Assembly: GCA_963695175.1 (NCBI GenBank)
Contig: CAVOGG010000004.1
Coordinates: forward strand, 682,001 to 746,000
Length of the DNA: 64,000 nucleotides
Source: Fodinibacter sp963695175
GTDB lineage: Bacteria > Actinomycetota > Actinomycetes > Actinomycetales > Dermatophilaceae
Direction: 5' to 3'
Part shown: positions 14,847 to 23,330 of the stretch, piece after piece
Position numbering within the stretch: position 1 is the stretch's first letter
Layout: every line of letters begins with the position of its first letter
Position numbers and translations under genes: made by a program
Notes under the pieces: model-generated
Database searches by the model: none
What the model was told of the DNA's origin: nothing
The model's input: only the letters and a program-made list of their open reading frames with translations

Positions 14847-15623
14847 TCAGGCGACTGCCTTCGGGGGGCGGCCACTGGCGCGGTGGGCGAGGAGCCCGAA
14901 GACCACGGTGATGGCGACCAGCCAGGCCGCGGCGAACCACAGGTCCGCCCCGGCGCTCTGCCCGAGCTGGGTGGTGCGCAGTGAGTTGATGATGGGTGTC
15001 ATCGGCTGGTGGTCGGCGAACGCGCTCAGCCCGCTGGGCATCGTGGAGGTGGGGGCGAACCCCGACGAGACGAACAGCAGCCCGAGCAGCAGGTAGGCGA
15101 ACAACGACGAGCCCTCGGCGGTCGAGGAGGTCAGCCCGAAGGCGACCCCAACGGTGGTGAACGCGATCAGCGTGAGCAGCAGCAGCCCGAGCGTGGCCAG
15201 CCAGCCACCCATCGTGGCGTTCGGTCGGTAGCCGACGAGCAGGCCGAAGGCGAAGACGATGACAAGCGAGACGGCGTTGATGACCACCGAGGCGACGACG
15301 TGGCCACCCAGGATCGACGCCCGGGCGATCGGCATGGTGCGCAGCCGCGCGAACATCCCGGACGTGACGTCGTTGTTGACCCGGAAGGCCGTGTAGGCCA
15401 CCCCGGACGCGACGGTCATCAGCAGGATGACCGGCATGATGTAGTCGACGTACTTCACGCCGGGGATGCTGATGGCCCCGCCGACGACGAAGACGAAGGC
15501 CAGCATCAGCATGATCGGCGTGATGAGCACGGTCATGATCGTGTCGATCGAGCGGATGTTGTGCTTCAGCATCCGGCTGGTCAGCGCAGCGGTGTCGCTG
15601 ACGGCGTACGTCATGGTGCTCAT
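14847..15623 (-). CDS. ABC-2 type transporter permease (DrrB family)
   Basis: The 258-residue membrane protein has six predicted helices, starting at IMTVLITPIMLMLAFVFVVG. It carries the family blocks GVKYVDYIMPVILLMTVASG and GMFARLRTMPIARASILGGH. It overlaps the ATPase gene by ATGA (15620-15623), so the two form one daunorubicin-resistance-type exporter. It is the last gene of a four-gene operon led by a PadR repressor, which suggests inducible efflux of a small hydrophobic compound. Confidence 0.93.
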   Translation of the reverse strand: MSTMTYAVSDTAALTSRMLKHNIRSIDTIMTVLITPIMLMLAFVFVVGGAISIPGVKYVDYIMPVILLMTVASGVAYTAFRVNNDVTSGMFARLRTMPIARASILGGHVVASVVINAVSLVIVFAFGLLVGYRPNATMGGWLATLGLLLLTLIAFTTVGVAFGLTSSTAEGSSLFAYLLLGLLFVSSGFAPTSTMPSGLSAFADHQPMTPIINSLRTTQLGQSAGADLWFAAAWLVAITVVFGLLAHRASGRPPKAVA

Positions 15624-16351
15624 GAGTGGGCTCCTTCGGCGGTGAGGGCGAGGAAAGCGGACTCCAGGTCGGCCGCACCGGCCACCTCGAGGATGTCGTC
15701 GTGGCTGCCGGAGGCCGTGATCCGACCCCTGGCCAGCACGGCGATGGTGTCGGCCAGGTGTGCGGCCTCCTCCATGTACTGGGTCGTGAGCATGATCGTG
15801 GTGCCGGTCGAGGCCAGGGTCGCGACCGTGTCCCAGACCTCCCTCCGGCCGGCGGGGTCCAGGCCGGTGGTCGGCTCGTCGAGGAAGATGACCTGCGGCT
15901 CGCCGATCAGGGACATCGCGATGTCGAGCCGGCGCTTCATCCCGCCGGAGTAGGTCGCGGTGGGCTTGTCGGCGGCGTCGGCCAGGCCGAAGCGTTCGAT
16001 GAGCTCGGCGGCGACCTGCTTCGGGTCGGGGACGTGGCGCAACCGGGCGATCAGGGCGAGGTTCTCCACGCCGGTGAGGACCATGTCGACCGTGACGTTC
16101 TGCCCGGTCATCGAGATCGCTTGTCGCACAGCGGCGGGCGCGGTGGCGACGTCGTGGCCTGCGACGGTGGCCGTGCCCGAGTCGGGCTCCAGCAGCGTCG
16201 TCAGGATCGAGATCGTCGTGGTCTTGCCGGCGCCGTTGGTGCCGAGCAGCGCGTAGACGCTGCCGGCCGGCACCTCGAGGCTGATGCCGTCGAGCACGCG
16301 CTGCGTGCCGAAGGACTTGGTGATGTCCGTCAGCTGGATGGCGGCGGTCAT
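15620..16351 (-). CDS. ABC transporter ATP-binding protein (DrrA family)
   Basis: The 243-residue ATPase has Walker A GTNGAGKTT, the DrrA-type Q-loop MTGQNVTVD, signature YSGGMKRRLDIAMSLI, Walker B VIFLDEPTTGLD and the H-switch replaced by LTTQYMEEA, as in the DrrA family. It is shorter than full DrrA (about 320-330), lacking the C-terminal extension. It powers the downstream DrrB-like permease. ATGA overlaps on both sides couple it to the neighbours. Confidence 0.93.
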   Translation of the reverse strand: MTAAIQLTDITKSFGTQRVLDGISLEVPAGSVYALLGTNGAGKTTTISILTTLLEPDSGTATVAGHDVATAPAAVRQAISMTGQNVTVDMVLTGVENLALIARLRHVPDPKQVAAELIERFGLADAADKPTATYSGGMKRRLDIAMSLIGEPQVIFLDEPTTGLDPAGRREVWDTVATLASTGTTIMLTTQYMEEAAHLADTIAVLARGRITASGSHDDILEVAGAADLESAFLALTAEGAHS

Positions 16352-16707
16352 GACTCCTCCTCGTCGAGCTTGGCGTGGACCCGGGCGTTCAGCTGTTCGG
16401 CCTTCTTGCCCTGCCAGGTGCGGGCCTGCATCTCGGCCAGGACGTTCTGCGCGAAGCCGGCGACGTCATCGCCGGTCACCTCCAGGACGGGCCGGCCGGC
16501 GGCGGCGCCCTCCTCCAGCAGGTCGAGGATGTCGTCGAAGGTGGCGACCATGGTTTCGTCCCAGGCGAAGTTCCACATGAACTTCTCGATCTCCTCCATC
16601 ACCATCCGATAGCTCGGTGGCAGCTTCTTGGTGCGGGCGACGTGCGCCCGCCATTCCCGCTTGTCGTCCCGCATCTTCTTCAGTGCGGCGATGGGACCCC
16701 GTTTCAT
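16348..16707 (-). CDS. DUF1048 domain-containing protein
   Basis: The 119-residue cytoplasmic protein is largely helical. It starts MKRGPIAALKKMRDDKREWR and contains PPSYRMVMEEIEKFMWNFAW and VTGDDVAGFAQNVLAEMQAR. DUF1048 proteins are commonly found next to PadR regulators and DrrAB-like exporters, exactly as here. The start is fixed by the ATGA overlap with PadR at 16704-16707. No biochemical function is known to me; it may modulate PadR or assembly of the exporter. Confidence 0.85.
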   Translation of the reverse strand: MKRGPIAALKKMRDDKREWRAHVARTKKLPPSYRMVMEEIEKFMWNFAWDETMVATFDDILDLLEEGAAAGRPVLEVTGDDVAGFAQNVLAEMQARTWQGKKAEQLNARVHAKLDEEES

Positions 16708-17030
16708 GATTCGTTCTCCTTGATCGAGTGCATACGTGTGGCGACGAAGTCCCACCGCAACCAGAACGAGTCCAGTGCGGCGCGACCATCGGCGTTGAGG
16801 CTGTAGACCTTGCGAGGTGGGCCCAGCTCGGAGCGGACCTTGGTGACCTCGACCAGGCGCTTCTTCTCCAGTCGCATGAGGATCGGGTAGACCGTGCCCT
16901 CCGCGACGGAGGTGAAGCCGACCTGGTTCAGGGCCTTGACGATGTCGTAGCCATGGTTCGAGCCACGGGCCAGGACCTGCAGCACAGCTCCCTCCAGCAC
17001 GCCCTTCAACAGTTCGGTGAGATCGTCCAT
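16704..17030 (-). CDS. PadR family transcriptional regulator
   Basis: The 108-residue protein has the PadR winged helix: LLKGVLEGAVLQVLARGSNH, GYDIVKAL, then EGTVYPILMRLEKKRLVE. A short C-terminal dimerisation helix follows (DGRAALDSFWLRWDFVATRM). The start at 17030 (MDDLTELLKG) matches the family; upstream residues in frame are not plausible. It is the first gene of the operon PadR-DUF1048-DrrA-DrrB, with all three junctions being ATGA overlaps, and should repress it until a ligand binds. Confidence 0.92.
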   Translation of the reverse strand: MDDLTELLKGVLEGAVLQVLARGSNHGYDIVKALNQVGFTSVAEGTVYPILMRLEKKRLVEVTKVRSELGPPRKVYSLNADGRAALDSFWLRWDFVATRMHSIKENES

Positions 17031-17127
17031 CACGGCTCCAGTACCTAGTGTTACCAACAACCAGTACACAGTAACCCGAGGTACCACTACTTTGCAACAC
17101 CAAGTAGAGAAGGTCTTCGCGACGCGG
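17031..17127 (-). promoter_or_regulatory. Promoter/operator region of the PadR operon
   Basis: On the minus strand this 97-base gap carries repeated TACT elements: TACTTGGTGTTG, TAGTGGTACC, TACTGTGTACTGG and TGGTAACACTAGGTACTGG. The core TACTGTGTA is close to a palindrome. PadR proteins bind short AT-containing inverted repeats near their own promoter, so autoregulation here is likely. Exact -35 and -10 boxes are not clear. Confidence 0.45.
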
Positions 17128-17817
17128 CTATGTGCCGACCGGCGAGCCTCGGTGGCGGCCGGCGTGCAGGTGCACGACCCGGTCGGCCTCGGACACGAGC
17201 CGGGGGTCGTGGGTGGCGACGAGCACTGCGCTGCCCGCGCGGGCCAGCTCGAGCAGCTGGTGCGCGACGAGGTCGGCGTGCGCCTCGTCCTGGTGCGAGG
17301 TCGGCTCGTCGAGCACGATGACGACCGGGCCCAGGGCGGCGGCCCGGGCGATCGCCACCCGCTGCTGCTCGCCGCGCGACGCCTGCCCGGTCAGGTTGTC
17401 GGCCAGGTGGGTGAGGTCGAAGGCCTCCATCAGCTCGGGCCGCCCGGGCAGCCCCCGCACCCAGCAGGGCAGGCTCACGTTCTCCGCGACCGTCAGCTCG
17501 GCCGGCAGGCCGAGCCGCTGCGGGAGCAGCGCCAGCCGGGCCCAGTCGCGTACCGACACCGCCGCCACGCCCCCGACGAGGACCCGACCGTGGTCGGGGG
17601 CCTCCAGCCCGGCGATCAGCTGGCAGAGGGTCGACTTGCCCGACCCGGACCGCCCCTCGATCACCACCACCTCGCCCGGCATGGCCGACATCGACACGTC
17701 GGACAGGATCGGGATGCCGGGTGCGCGCTCGCCGTGCGTCACGCCGGAGACCAGCACGACGGCATCCTCACGGGGGCGCCCACCAGCGCCCGCGACCTCC
17801 CGGACGACGTCGCTCAT
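17128..17817 (-). CDS. ABC transporter ATP-binding protein (MacB/LolD-like)
   Basis: The 229-residue ATPase has Walker A GRSGSGKST, the signature QASRGEQQRVAIARAAALGP, Walker B VVIVLDEPTSHQDE and switch ATHDPRL. The C-motif is SRGEQQ rather than LSGGQ, an allowed variation. It starts at the ATG at 17817, whose ATGA overlaps the preceding ATPase gene. It is the third gene of a permease-ATPase-ATPase operon. Two different ATPases plus one long permease suggest a heterodimeric ATPase pair driving one FtsX-like permease. Confidence 0.9.
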   Translation of the reverse strand: MSDVVREVAGAGGRPREDAVVLVSGVTHGERAPGIPILSDVSMSAMPGEVVVIEGRSGSGKSTLCQLIAGLEAPDHGRVLVGGVAAVSVRDWARLALLPQRLGLPAELTVAENVSLPCWVRGLPGRPELMEAFDLTHLADNLTGQASRGEQQRVAIARAAALGPVVIVLDEPTSHQDEAHADLVAHQLLELARAGSAVLVATHDPRLVSEADRVVHLHAGRHRGSPVGT

Positions 17818-18671
17818 GACTCCTCCCCGGTCGGCTCGAGCACGACGCGGTCGCCGTCGAGTCGGATGACGGCCCGCCGGTTCGGAAAGAGCTCGAGGGC
17901 GTCCGGTGGCAGCTGCACCCGCCCCGCCGGGTCGATGGTCGCCCGGGCGGTGGTGGCGCCCCACTGCTCGGTCGACATCACGCCGTGGCGAAGGGCGACC
18001 ACCCGGTCGCTGGCCGCGATCGCGCCCGGGTCGTGCGTGGCGATGACGACGGCACTCCCGCCGGCGGCGACGGTGCGCAGCTCACGCATCACCAGGGCTG
18101 CGGTGTCCTCGTCGAGCTCGGCGGTCGGCTCGTCGCACAGGATCAGCCGCGGCGCACCGACGCAGGCGCAGGCCAACGCGACCCGCTGCTGCTCACCACC
18201 GGAGAGTCGGGATGCCGCGACCGTGGCCACCTGCTCCAGCCCCAGCCGCTCGAGGAGGCCGCGTTCGGCATCTGGCGACGCCCCGCGCCACCGGGCCGCC
18301 TGCTCCACGTTCTGGGCCGCGGTCAGGTGCGGGTACACGCCGTCGGTGGGCCGTTGCGGCACCCACGCGATCACCCGTCGGCTGTGCGCCCGGCGCTCGC
18401 GGGTGCGCAGCGACGAGGCGTTGCGGCCCAGGATCGTCACGTCGCCGCCGCTCGGGCGGTCGCGCAGCGCGAGCAGGGCGAGCAGGGTCGACTTGCCGCT
18501 GCCCGACGGCCCGGTCAGCGCCGTCACCGTGTGCTCGTGGAACTCGGCGTCGACCCCGCGCAGCGCATGGGTCTCGCCGGTGGCGGTCGGGTAGATCTTC
18601 ACCAGCCCGGACACGGTGGCCGCCGAACCGGAACCGTTGGGGGAGAAAGGAGCTGGGCTAGTCCTCGCCAC
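17814..18671 (-). CDS. ABC transporter ATP-binding protein with C-terminal extension
   Basis: The 285-residue protein has Walker A GPSGSGKST, signature LSGGEQQRVALACACVGAP, Walker B LILCDEPTAELDED and ATHDPGA. After the ATPase core a 60-residue tail (ATIDPAGRVQLPPDALELFP) resembles the AbrB/SpoVT-like tails found on some actinobacterial ATPases. The GTG at 18671 is chosen because GGAGG lies six bases before it; it overlaps the permease end by 14 bases. It works with the adjacent permease, probably in export or lipoprotein handling rather than import, since no binding protein is present. Confidence 0.88.
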   Translation of the reverse strand: MARTSPAPFSPNGSGSAATVSGLVKIYPTATGETHALRGVDAEFHEHTVTALTGPSGSGKSTLLALLALRDRPSGGDVTILGRNASSLRTRERRAHSRRVIAWVPQRPTDGVYPHLTAAQNVEQAARWRGASPDAERGLLERLGLEQVATVAASRLSGGEQQRVALACACVGAPRLILCDEPTAELDEDTAALVMRELRTVAAGGSAVVIATHDPGAIAASDRVVALRHGVMSTEQWGATTARATIDPAGRVQLPPDALELFPNRRAVIRLDGDRVVLEPTGEES

Positions 18672-21573
18672 GGAGCACCTCCACCGTCGACTGCGACGAC
18701 GCCGCGAGCGCCATGCCGACAGCGGCGGCCAGCGCCGCCGCCGCCAGCCAGGCGGCCGCGGCGAGCAGGGCCGACCCCGGGATGGCGAGGGCGGCAGGCG
18801 GGGTGCGCCCGTCGCCCGGCTCGAGGAGGAGCTGGGCGAGTGGCCGCAGGGCCAGCAGGGCCAGGGCCGACAACGCACAGCTCAGCGTGATCCCGACGGC
18901 GACCTCCAGGGCGCGGGCTCGGCCGGGCGCGTGCCGCCCCGCGCCCGTCCAGGCCAGCATCCGGTCGGCGGCGGGCGACCGCCGGGCCAACCGCACCGCG
19001 GCGAGCGCGACCGCCGCCACCCCGACCACGCCGAAGACCAGCCCGAGAGCGATCTGGTAGCGGCGAGCCTGGGCAGCGGCGACGTAGACCGGTGTCGCGC
19101 GCTCCTGCGCGAGGGTGGCCGTGAGGTCGGGGGTCACGGCGTGGGCCGCCAGGGTCTCGGCCGCACCCACTGCCGAGGCCGACCACAGGTAGGTCTGGAA
19201 CTCGACCGGGCGGTTGCGGGGGGTGCCGGCGCGGGGGCGCAGCCGCGGGTCGTTGTTGAGCTGGGAGGCGAAGAAGCTGTCGGCGGGCACCACGAGCGTG
19301 GGCGGCCCGGTGCCGGCGCCGGGGAACGCGTCGAGGACGCCACGCACCTCCAGGCGCACGGGGTCGTTCAGCGTGTCGACGGTGACGGTCGAGCCGACCC
19401 CGAGGTCGAGCTCGCCCACGGACCCGACGAGCAGCACCGGCACGGGCGATGGCAGCCCGTTGCGGCGGATGGTCGCGGCCGTCACGGCATCGTCGGCGGC
19501 GAGGGCGGGGAGCAGCGCCCGGCCGGCCGCGACCGGGCCACCCGGCGAGCCCCAGGCCGCAGCCGCGGCGAACCGGGCGGGGTCGACGATGAGCAGGTGG
19601 ACACCGTCCTCGCTGCCGGCCACCGAGGTGCTGCCGCGCCAGACCATCGACTGCCCTGCCGGCAGCACCGGGTTGCGAGCGGCCGGGATGTCCCTGATCT
19701 TGAGCGGGCTGCCGTCCTTCGGCTCGGCGGCCTGCTGGGCCACGTCCGGGTCGAGCTGGCGTGAGGACTCCACCCGGTTCACCGTCGCCGCCCCGGCCGC
19801 CACGGCCGCACGGTCCTCGACGGTGCTGTGCAGGGAGGCCAGCGACGCGAGCGAGAACGCGAGCATCGCCAGGCCGGTCGCCGCGATCGTGGTGGCCCCC
19901 TCGCGGCCGCGGTCAGGTGCCTGCAGCCGGCGGCGCGCGAGCCAGGTCACGACCGTGCGCCGGCTGGGCGGTCGGGATGCCGTGCGGGCGCGACGCAGGG
20001 CGGCGAAGAACGCCCGCGAGCCCACCGCGGCGACCGCGGCGACCACCAGGGGAGGGACGAGCAGGTCGAGCGGGCCGAGCGTGTCCCCGGCCGCCGGGGG
20101 ACGGGTCAGCAGGCCGGCGGTGGCCGAGGCCGCGACCACGACGAGCACCAGCACCCACGGCAGGCGAACCTCCGGGCGACCCTCGAGGCGCCGGGTCTCC
20201 AGCCGGGTGGCCACGGCGGCGGCGGCGGCGGATGCCGCGAGGGCGGCGATCACCGCGCCCGCGCTCCAGAGGCCAGCCGACCTGAGCACCGAGCGGGTCG
20301 GTGTGCTGGAGCCGACCGTCACGGCCACCACTCCCCGGGCCGCGACCCAGCCGGTCACTCCCGCGACCACCGCCACCGGGAGCAGCTCAACGGCGTACAG
20401 CAGGCCGGCCGACACGGGCCGTCGACCGGTCCCCGCAGCCAGCTGCACCTCGTGGCGGCGGCGCCCCATCGAGTACCCCGCCGCGGCCACGACGAGCGCC
20501 AGTGACAGGGCGATGCCGACCCGGGTCGTCACGGCCGCCCCCCGCTGGGCGGCCGACGACAGGACGTCGGCACGGTCGGCGATGTCCTCCACGCCGCTCA
20601 CGATCGAGGGGCGTAGCGCCACCGGGTCGTCGGCCAGCTCGGAGCGCGCGATGAGCAACCGACGCTGGAGGCTGACGGCATCCGCCGTGCGGTGGAGCTG
20701 GGCCAGCCGGGGGGTGGGGTCGGTCAGCGTGGCCTGGGCAGACCACAGCAGCTCGTCGCCGGTCTGCTTCGCCAGGGCGGCCGTCGTGGCGAGGTCGGCG
20801 ACCGCGAGGTGGGCCGGCTGCGTCGGCTCCCGGGCGTCGGAGGGGAACGCCTCGACCCCGAGGTCGGCCCAGATCCGCTCGCCGGGGGGTGACTGGGGGG
20901 TGCGGCCGTCGGGTTGCACGGCGTAGGTGCCGAGCACCTGCGTCGTGGTCGTGGCCGCCTCGGGGAGCCCGGACAGCTGCACCTGCACCTTGTCGCCGGC
21001 GGCGACGCCCGTCGACCGGGCCACCGGCTCGGGCAGCCACACGCCCTCGCCGCCGCCCGCGGCCTGCGTGACGACGACCAGCCGGGCGGCCGGGTCGTCG
21101 ACGCCGAACAGCCGCACCGGGGCGCTGCCCTGCTCGCCGCTGACGACCGGCCCGACCGGGTCGAAGAAGAGCTTCGGGTGCAGCTCGGTGGAGATGCTCT
21201 GAGTGGTGACCCGAGCCGGTCCCACGCCCGGGATCCCCTCGAGGGACCGCAGCATGTCGGTCCACTGTGGACTCTCGGGGTCGATGCCGCCGTTGAGCCG
21301 CACCACGGGGGCGACCTTGGCGGCGGCACCTGCGGGCACCGACTCCAGCGCGAGGCGCACCGCGGCATCCGACACCGCCTCGGCGTACAGCGGACCTGCG
21401 GCGGCCGCCAGCGCCAGCATGGTCAGCACGCCGAGCATCAGGGTCAGGGTGACTGCGTCGTGCATCAGCCGCCGTGGTGCGAACCGCCACACCGGCGGCG
21501 GAAGGATCCGGCGCCGGGCCCGAGGCGCGGCGCCGGTCGGCACCTCGGCTGCCCGCCTGGACTCCACCGTCAC
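18658..21573 (-). CDS. FtsX-like ABC transporter permease, large
   Basis: From the GTG at 21573 the protein is 971 residues. A first helix (MLGVLTMLALAAAAGPLYAE) precedes a long extracytoplasmic domain. A helix cluster follows (LVVAAAGYSMGRRRHEVQLA, a typical FtsX motif), then a second extracellular domain and a C-terminal three-helix bundle ending LAASSQSTVEVLRGED. This is the two-module layout of MacB/YknZ-like permeases. The start is uncertain: the frame stays open further upstream but that part is arginine-rich, and no binding site precedes 21573, which fits a leaderless message. It is the first gene of the operon. Confidence 0.85.
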   Translation of the reverse strand: MTVESRRAAEVPTGAAPRARRRILPPPVWRFAPRRLMHDAVTLTLMLGVLTMLALAAAAGPLYAEAVSDAAVRLALESVPAGAAAKVAPVVRLNGGIDPESPQWTDMLRSLEGIPGVGPARVTTQSISTELHPKLFFDPVGPVVSGEQGSAPVRLFGVDDPAARLVVVTQAAGGGEGVWLPEPVARSTGVAAGDKVQVQLSGLPEAATTTTQVLGTYAVQPDGRTPQSPPGERIWADLGVEAFPSDAREPTQPAHLAVADLATTAALAKQTGDELLWSAQATLTDPTPRLAQLHRTADAVSLQRRLLIARSELADDPVALRPSIVSGVEDIADRADVLSSAAQRGAAVTTRVGIALSLALVVAAAGYSMGRRRHEVQLAAGTGRRPVSAGLLYAVELLPVAVVAGVTGWVAARGVVAVTVGSSTPTRSVLRSAGLWSAGAVIAALAASAAAAAVATRLETRRLEGRPEVRLPWVLVLVVVAASATAGLLTRPPAAGDTLGPLDLLVPPLVVAAVAAVGSRAFFAALRRARTASRPPSRRTVVTWLARRRLQAPDRGREGATTIAATGLAMLAFSLASLASLHSTVEDRAAVAAGAATVNRVESSRQLDPDVAQQAAEPKDGSPLKIRDIPAARNPVLPAGQSMVWRGSTSVAGSEDGVHLLIVDPARFAAAAAWGSPGGPVAAGRALLPALAADDAVTAATIRRNGLPSPVPVLLVGSVGELDLGVGSTVTVDTLNDPVRLEVRGVLDAFPGAGTGPPTLVVPADSFFASQLNNDPRLRPRAGTPRNRPVEFQTYLWSASAVGAAETLAAHAVTPDLTATLAQERATPVYVAAAQARRYQIALGLVFGVVGVAAVALAAVRLARRSPAADRMLAWTGAGRHAPGRARALEVAVGITLSCALSALALLALRPLAQLLLEPGDGRTPPAALAIPGSALLAAAAWLAAAALAAAVGMALAASSQSTVEVLRGED

Positions 21574-21589
21574 ACCAAGGAGTGTGACG
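21568..21589. promoter_or_regulatory. Perfect inverted repeat spanning the permease start
   Basis: CGTCACAC at 21568-21575 and GTGTGACG at 21582-21589 are exact reverse complements separated by six bases. The proposed GTG start of the permease falls inside it (21571-21573). A repressor bound here would block transcription initiation or elongation, and a hairpin here would hide the start codon. Confidence 0.45.
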
Positions 21590-21647
21590 TACCGAGGCGC
21601 GGATGGGGCAGCGTCAGCGGCATCGCGGCGGGTGGATCCACCCAGCC

Positions 21648-21965
21648 CTACAGGTTCTCGGCGATCTCCTTGATCGCTGCGAGTCGACGCTCCCACTCGG
21701 TGCCGATCGCGTCGAGCCGGGTTGCGGTGGCCCGCAGCTGCGAGCCGAGCACGCGGTACTGCACCTCGCGCCCGACGCGCACCGGCTCGACGAGGCCGAC
21801 CTCCTGCAGCACGGCGAGGTGCTTGGCGATCGCCTGACGGCTCACCGGCAGGCGCCCGGCGAGGGCGGATGCCGAGGCGTCCCCCTCGCCGAGCGCGGCC
21901 AGCACGCTCCACCGCGTCTCGTCCCCGAGTGCGGCGAACACGGGAACCATCGTCCCGGTCGTCAC
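21648..21965 (-). CDS. ArsR-family winged-helix regulator
   Basis: The 105-residue protein has the ArsR fold: FAALGDETRWSVLAALGEGD, then LAGRLPVSRQAIAKHLAVLQ and a wing VGREVQYRVL. It has no metal-binding Cys pair, so it belongs to the non-metal group usually paired with SRPBCC proteins. The GTG start overlaps the SRPBCC stop (GTGA at 21962-21965), so SRPBCC is translated first. Two GCAAC-N6-GTTGC palindromes upstream of the operon are its probable operators. Confidence 0.9.
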   Translation of the reverse strand: MTTGTMVPVFAALGDETRWSVLAALGEGDASASALAGRLPVSRQAIAKHLAVLQEVGLVEPVRVGREVQYRVLGSQLRATATRLDAIGTEWERRLAAIKEIAENL

Positions 21966-22444
21966 GAGCCGCTCTCGAGCAGCGCGACCAGCTTGTCGAT
22001 CTCGGCGTCCCAGCCGGCGCGGTGGTCCTCGAGGTTGGCGATCGGGTCGGAGGTGGCGTCGAACCCGGACTCCACCACGGTGAGCCGGGTGCCGTCCGGC
22101 ACGGGCTCGAGGGTGAAGGTGAACACCGTCGAGTGCTCCACGTCGAGCTCGGTCGGCGGGGTGCCGAGCGCGTCGTCGTTGCTCCAACGGTAGGAGACCG
22201 TGCGCGGCTCGTCGAAGGCCTCGACGCGCAGCGGGATCGGCCCGTGGTCGGGCCAGGTGAGGGTGCCCGTGGCGCCCACCCCGCGGCCGGCGATCTCGGC
22301 GCGGCCGAACCATCGGGAGATGTGCTCGGCCTCGGTGACCGCGGCCCAGACCTTCTCGACGGGGGCGGCGATGTGGACGGTGCGGCGCACGGTGAAGGTG
22401 CCGGTGTCGACGACGGACGCCTGGCTGTTGCTGGTGGTGGTCAT
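21962..22444 (-). CDS. SRPBCC (START/AHSA1-like) domain protein
   Basis: The 160-residue protein has the AHSA1-type helix-grip fold: VRRTVHIAAPVEKVWAAVTE, ISRWFG, GTLTWPDHGPIPLRVEAFDE and a long C-terminal helix. It should have a hydrophobic ligand cavity. It is the first gene of a two-gene operon with ArsR, and GAGAGGAAC precedes the ATG at 22444. These pairs are widespread in actinobacteria with unknown ligands; the SRPBCC protein may bind the effector. Confidence 0.88.
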   Translation of the reverse strand: MTTTSNSQASVVDTGTFTVRRTVHIAAPVEKVWAAVTEAEHISRWFGRAEIAGRGVGATGTLTWPDHGPIPLRVEAFDEPRTVSYRWSNDDALGTPPTELDVEHSTVFTFTLEPVPDGTRLTVVESGFDATSDPIANLEDHRAGWDAEIDKLVALLESGS

Positions 22445-22500
22445 GATCGTTCCTCTCGGTGTGGTCCGACCGGACTGAGGGTTGGCACCCGTCCGGTCTG

Positions 22501-22552
22501 TGCAACTCAATGGTTGCACAACGATCAGGACAAGCGCAACCCTAAGGTTGCA
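22501..22552. promoter_or_regulatory. Two operator palindromes GCAAC-N6-GTTGC
   Basis: TGCAACTCAATGGTTGCA (22501-22518) and GCAACCCTAAGGTTGCA (22536-22552) share the half-site GCAAC with the same six-base spacing. Their centres are 34 bases apart, close to three helical turns. They precede the SRPBCC-ArsR operon, whose start is at 22444 on the minus strand, and also lie just beyond the stop of the hydrolase gene at 22570. Autoregulation by the ArsR protein is the simplest reading. Confidence 0.65.
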
Positions 22553-22569
22553 TTAGCGTGAACGACGAG

Positions 22570-23145
22570 TCAGACGCGGGACAGCAGGGCCAGCGCCCGC
22601 TCGACCACCAGCGCCGTGGCCGACTCGTCGTACGCCGGGAGGGAGGAGTCGGTGAACAGGTGCACGTCGCCGGGGTAGACGAACAGCTCGCCGTCGTCGG
22701 CCTGCGCCACGAGCTCGCGGGCGGCGTCGACGTCGCCCTCCAGCCCGAAGAACGGGTCGCGTTCCATCCCGTGCACCTGCACCGGGACACTCGCCGGCCA
22801 CCGGTCGGCAAAGGCGGATGCCGGGGCGCACGCCTCGAGGAGCAGCGCACCGGCCGCGCCGGGCCGGGTCTGCGCGAGGCGCTGGGCGGGCATGACGCCG
22901 AGCGAGATGCCGGCGTAGACGACCTCCGCGGGCAGCTCGGCGGCCACGGCGTCGGCCCACGCGTCGACCGCACCCTCGCCGCGGGCGCGCACGGCGGCGA
23001 ACCCGTCGTCGATCGAGTCGAAGGTCGACCCCTCGAAGAAGTCGGGCGTGTGCACGGTGTGGCCGCCGCGGCGCAGCTCGTCGGCCAGTCGGCGCACCCC
23101 CGCGGTGAGCCCTTGGACGTGGTGGAACAGCACGACGTCGGCCAT
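22570..23145 (-). CDS. Dienelactone hydrolase family protein with Ser nucleophile
   Basis: This 191-residue alpha/beta hydrolase starts MADVVLFHHVQGLTAGVRRL, with GGAGA upstream. The nucleophile elbow reads YAGISLGVMP, so Ser replaces the Cys usual in dienelactone hydrolases; the His is in VYPGDVHLFTDSS. It is shorter than the other DLH-like gene at 12766. A serine esterase is likely, substrate unknown. Its stop is close to the operators of the SRPBCC-ArsR operon, and it may be co-transcribed with it because both lie on the minus strand. Confidence 0.85.
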   Translation of the reverse strand: MADVVLFHHVQGLTAGVRRLADELRRGGHTVHTPDFFEGSTFDSIDDGFAAVRARGEGAVDAWADAVAAELPAEVVYAGISLGVMPAQRLAQTRPGAAGALLLEACAPASAFADRWPASVPVQVHGMERDPFFGLEGDVDAARELVAQADDGELFVYPGDVHLFTDSSLPAYDESATALVVERALALLSRV

Positions 23146-23330
23146 CTGGTCTCCAATCCTCGGGAACTGCGACTGACCGCCGACTGTAGGCGGCCCCACC
23201 GACAGCGGCCACCGGCATCCTGCGACCGCGCGTAGAGTGCCGAGCAGGGCTGACGCGCGAGGTCGACGACTCCTTGCCGGCCCTGAGCAGGTCGACACGC
23301 GGGCTCGCTGGGCCCCGGACGGGCACCGCC

